Positions 41,818-43,105 of a stretch of DNA of 43,105 nucleotides are shown piece after piece. Below the pieces are notes generated by a model. That model was not told the origin of the DNA, ran no database searches, and saw only the letters and a list, made by a program, of their open reading frames with translations. Every line of letters starts with the position of its first letter. Position 1 is the stretch's first letter. A program made the position numbers and the translations under genes. The stretch is taken from NCBI GenBank assembly GCA_025929535.1, contig JAICLZ010000035.1:1-43105 (forward strand). Direction: 5' to 3'. The stretch comes from Gemmatimonadaceae bacterium. GTDB taxonomy: Bacteria > Gemmatimonadota > Gemmatimonadetes > Gemmatimonadales > Gemmatimonadaceae.

Positions 41818-41842
41818 CTCCTCACCTCATTCGAGTACGTGA
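41801..41842 (+). other. 13-codon leader ORF overlapping the murQ start
   Basis: GTG at 41801, 7 nt after the TAAGTT -10 box, opens a 13-codon frame (VTRRVTSSPHSST) that ends at TGA 41840-41842 and overlaps the murQ GTG as GTGA. It begins within the palindrome. It could give leaderless entry and hand ribosomes to murQ by translational coupling. Real translation is inference. Confidence 0.35.
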
Positions 41843-42762
41843 CTGCGTCGCACTCCGATCCTCGCCTCACCGAGCGACGAAATCCCCGCACCGCGGACAT
41901 CGATCTCGCCACCCCTCGCGAGATAGTCGATCTGCTGCACGCCGAAGACCGGTTCGTGCTCGACGCCGTCGCCACGCAGCGCGACGCGATCGCGCGCGCG
42001 ATCGAGCTGGCGGAGCAGGCCTTTCGCTCGGGCGGGCGACTCTTCTACGTGGGCGCGGGCACCTCGGGGCGACTCGGCGTGCTCGACGCGAGCGAATGTC
42101 CGCCCACCTTCGGCACCGATCCGGAGATGGTGCAGGGCATCATCGCCGGCGGCCCCGCTGCGCTCACGCGATCGCAGGAAGGAGCGGAGGATGTCGCGTC
42201 CGATGGCGCAAACGCGATGACCGCGCACCTCGTGAGCGCGCGCGACTTCGTGCTCGGCATCGCGGCCTCGGGAACCACGCCCTACGTTCGCGGCGCGCTC
42301 GAGCGCGCGGCGGCACTCGGCGCGCGGACCGGCATTCTCGCGTGCTCGCCGCCCGCGCAGACGGTGCTCGATCTCGTGGATGTGGCGATTCTGCCGATCA
42401 CGGGCGCCGAGCCGGTGACGGGCTCCACGCGCATGAAGGCCGGGACGGCGACGAAGCTGGTGCTCAACGCGATCTCGACCGGCGCGATGATCCGCATCGG
42501 CAAGACGTTCGGCAACCTCATGGTCGACCTCCGTGCGATGAGCGCGAAGCTCGTGGACCGGGGCGAGCGCATCGTGATGGAGGTGACCGGTGTCGAGCGT
42601 GCGCGGGCGCGCGAGCTGATCGACGGTGCGGGCGGGAGCGTGCGCACCGCCATCGTCATGCAGCAGCGTGCGCTCTCGCGCGAGCAGGCTGAGCGCGCGC
42701 TGCGCGATGCGGGCGGTGTCGTGCGGCGGGTGCTTCCGCACGCGCCGCCTCCGGTCGAGTGA
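41839..42762 (+). CDS. murQ: N-acetylmuramic acid 6-phosphate etherase
   Basis: Cleaves the lactyl ether of MurNAc-6-P to GlcNAc-6-P and D-lactate in peptidoglycan recycling; cytosolic, 307 aa (usual about 300). SIS-domain and signature motifs: FYVGAGTSGRLGVLDASECPPTFG near residues 70-95, GIAASGTTPYV, and VTGSTRMKAGTATKLVLN (MurQ/GCKR signature), then a C-terminal helical domain. Start GTG 41839 has no Shine-Dalgarno but overlaps the leader ORF stop. The stop overlaps anmK (GTGA), whose product makes the substrate. Confidence 0.96.
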   Translation: MTASHSDPRLTERRNPRTADIDLATPREIVDLLHAEDRFVLDAVATQRDAIARAIELAEQAFRSGGRLFYVGAGTSGRLGVLDASECPPTFGTDPEMVQGIIAGGPAALTRSQEGAEDVASDGANAMTAHLVSARDFVLGIAASGTTPYVRGALERAAALGARTGILACSPPAQTVLDLVDVAILPITGAEPVTGSTRMKAGTATKLVLNAISTGAMIRIGKTFGNLMVDLRAMSAKLVDRGERIVMEVTGVERARARELIDGAGGSVRTAIVMQQRALSREQAERALRDAGGVVRRVLPHAPPPVE

Positions 42763-43105
42763 GCGATGCTCGCGCGGGCGACGGCACCGGGAGTGAGGTG
42801 CTCGTGGGGCTGATGTCCGGCACCTCGGCAGACGGCATCTCGGCTGCCGCCGTGCGCTTCGATGGCGGGAGTGCGGCATCGCCGAACGCGACGCTGCTCG
42901 CGTATCACGAGCAGCCGTATTCGGGCGCGCAGCGCGATCGGCTCCTGCGCGCGCTGGACGGCGCGTCGCTCGCGAAGCTCGCGCGACTCGATTTCGAGCT
43001 CGGTGCATGGCTCGCGGACGCCGCGCTCGCGGTGATCGGCGTGGCCGGGCTCGTGCCGCGTGGCGTACGCGCGATCGCATCGCATGGACACACGATCTGG
43101 CACGA
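42759..43105 (+). CDS. anmK: Anhydro-N-acetylmuramic acid kinase (3' end outside window)
   Basis: Converts 1,6-anhydro-MurNAc to MurNAc-6-P using ATP, the step before MurQ. 115 residues are visible and the frame runs off the window. The N-terminal ATP-binding motif VLVGLMSGTSADGISAAAVRF and the downstream IASHGHTIWH are diagnostic of AnmK (compare GLMSGTSMDG and SHGQTVWH). GTG overlaps the murQ stop (GTGA). The pair murQ-anmK is a known recycling operon. Confidence 0.94.
   Translation, partial: MSDARAGDGTGSEVLVGLMSGTSADGISAAAVRFDGGSAASPNATLLAYHEQPYSGAQRDRLLRALDGASLAKLARLDFELGAWLADAALAVIGVAGLVPRGVRAIASHGHTIWH

Overview
The window is a GC-rich bacterial chromosome segment of about 43 kb with dense, mostly plus-strand genes and many ATGA, GTGA or TGATG overlaps between neighbours. 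Codon use is strongly GC-biased. The gene content includes a secY-adk-map block, a YpdA-type disulfide reductase, a long MoxR/DUF58/BatA-like/DUF4175-like/DUF4159 operon, a zinc-ribbon Ser/Thr kinase and M28/M3 peptidases. This combination suggests a member of Gemmatimonadota or a related soil phylum. That placement is inference from gene content; no rRNA gene is present to confirm it. No rRNA, tRNA, CRISPR array, prophage or intact insertion sequence was seen.

Layout. 1-2658: end of a ribosomal-protein (spc-type) operon (secY partial, adk, map). 2659-5893: an accessory-looking stretch with two secreted proteins of unknown function and the 3' remnant of an HNH-endonuclease-like gene, lying where infA/rpmJ/rpsM usually follow map. 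5894-8255 (minus): formimidoyltransferase-cyclodeaminase and an inositol-monophosphatase family enzyme. 8282-11582: trpS (with an Fe-S type cysteine motif), a zinc-ribbon protein, a DapA-family aldolase and a membrane-inserted M28 peptidase. 11583-11957: intergenic region with a short tandem repeat and a promoter. 11958-20040: purA, YpdA-like reductase, glyS, M3-type peptidase, SDR, a degenerate receiver protein, a GAF histidine kinase and a small unknown protein.

20037-27560: the most distinctive region. It is a tightly overlapping operon running from a small ubiquitin-like (beta-grasp) protein through a MoxR AAA+ ATPase, a DUF58 protein, a BatA-like membrane protein with a degenerate MIDAS, a large DUF4175-like membrane protein and a DUF4159 protein to an unknown two-TM protein. 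It continues into a class II histone-deacetylase-fold enzyme. 28539-33441: a stand-alone GvpL/GvpF-like protein, a soluble zinc-ribbon Ser/Thr kinase, a dipeptide epimerase and priA. 33488-35028: a TIGR00300 (LOR/SDH, ornithine-cyclodeaminase-type) enzyme and a small unknown protein. 35085-37569: an alkaline-phosphatase-superfamily hydrolase divergent from ccdA. 37566-38756 (minus): a histidine kinase/receiver pair. 38964-43105: a glycine-zipper lipoprotein, a gamma-glutamyltransferase lipoprotein (minus) and, divergent from it, murQ-anmK for MurNAc recycling.

Two regulatory themes recur. First, several well-formed sigma-70-like promoters place the -10 box only 5-7 nt upstream of a start codon that lacks a Shine-Dalgarno sequence, implying leaderless transcripts. 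Second, the ggt/murQ divergent region has overlapping back-to-back -10 boxes, a perfect 17-nt palindrome and a 13-codon leader ORF that overlaps the murQ start. MurQ, AnmK, the Ala-Glu-type epimerase and the gamma-glutamyltransferase together point to peptidoglycan recycling.
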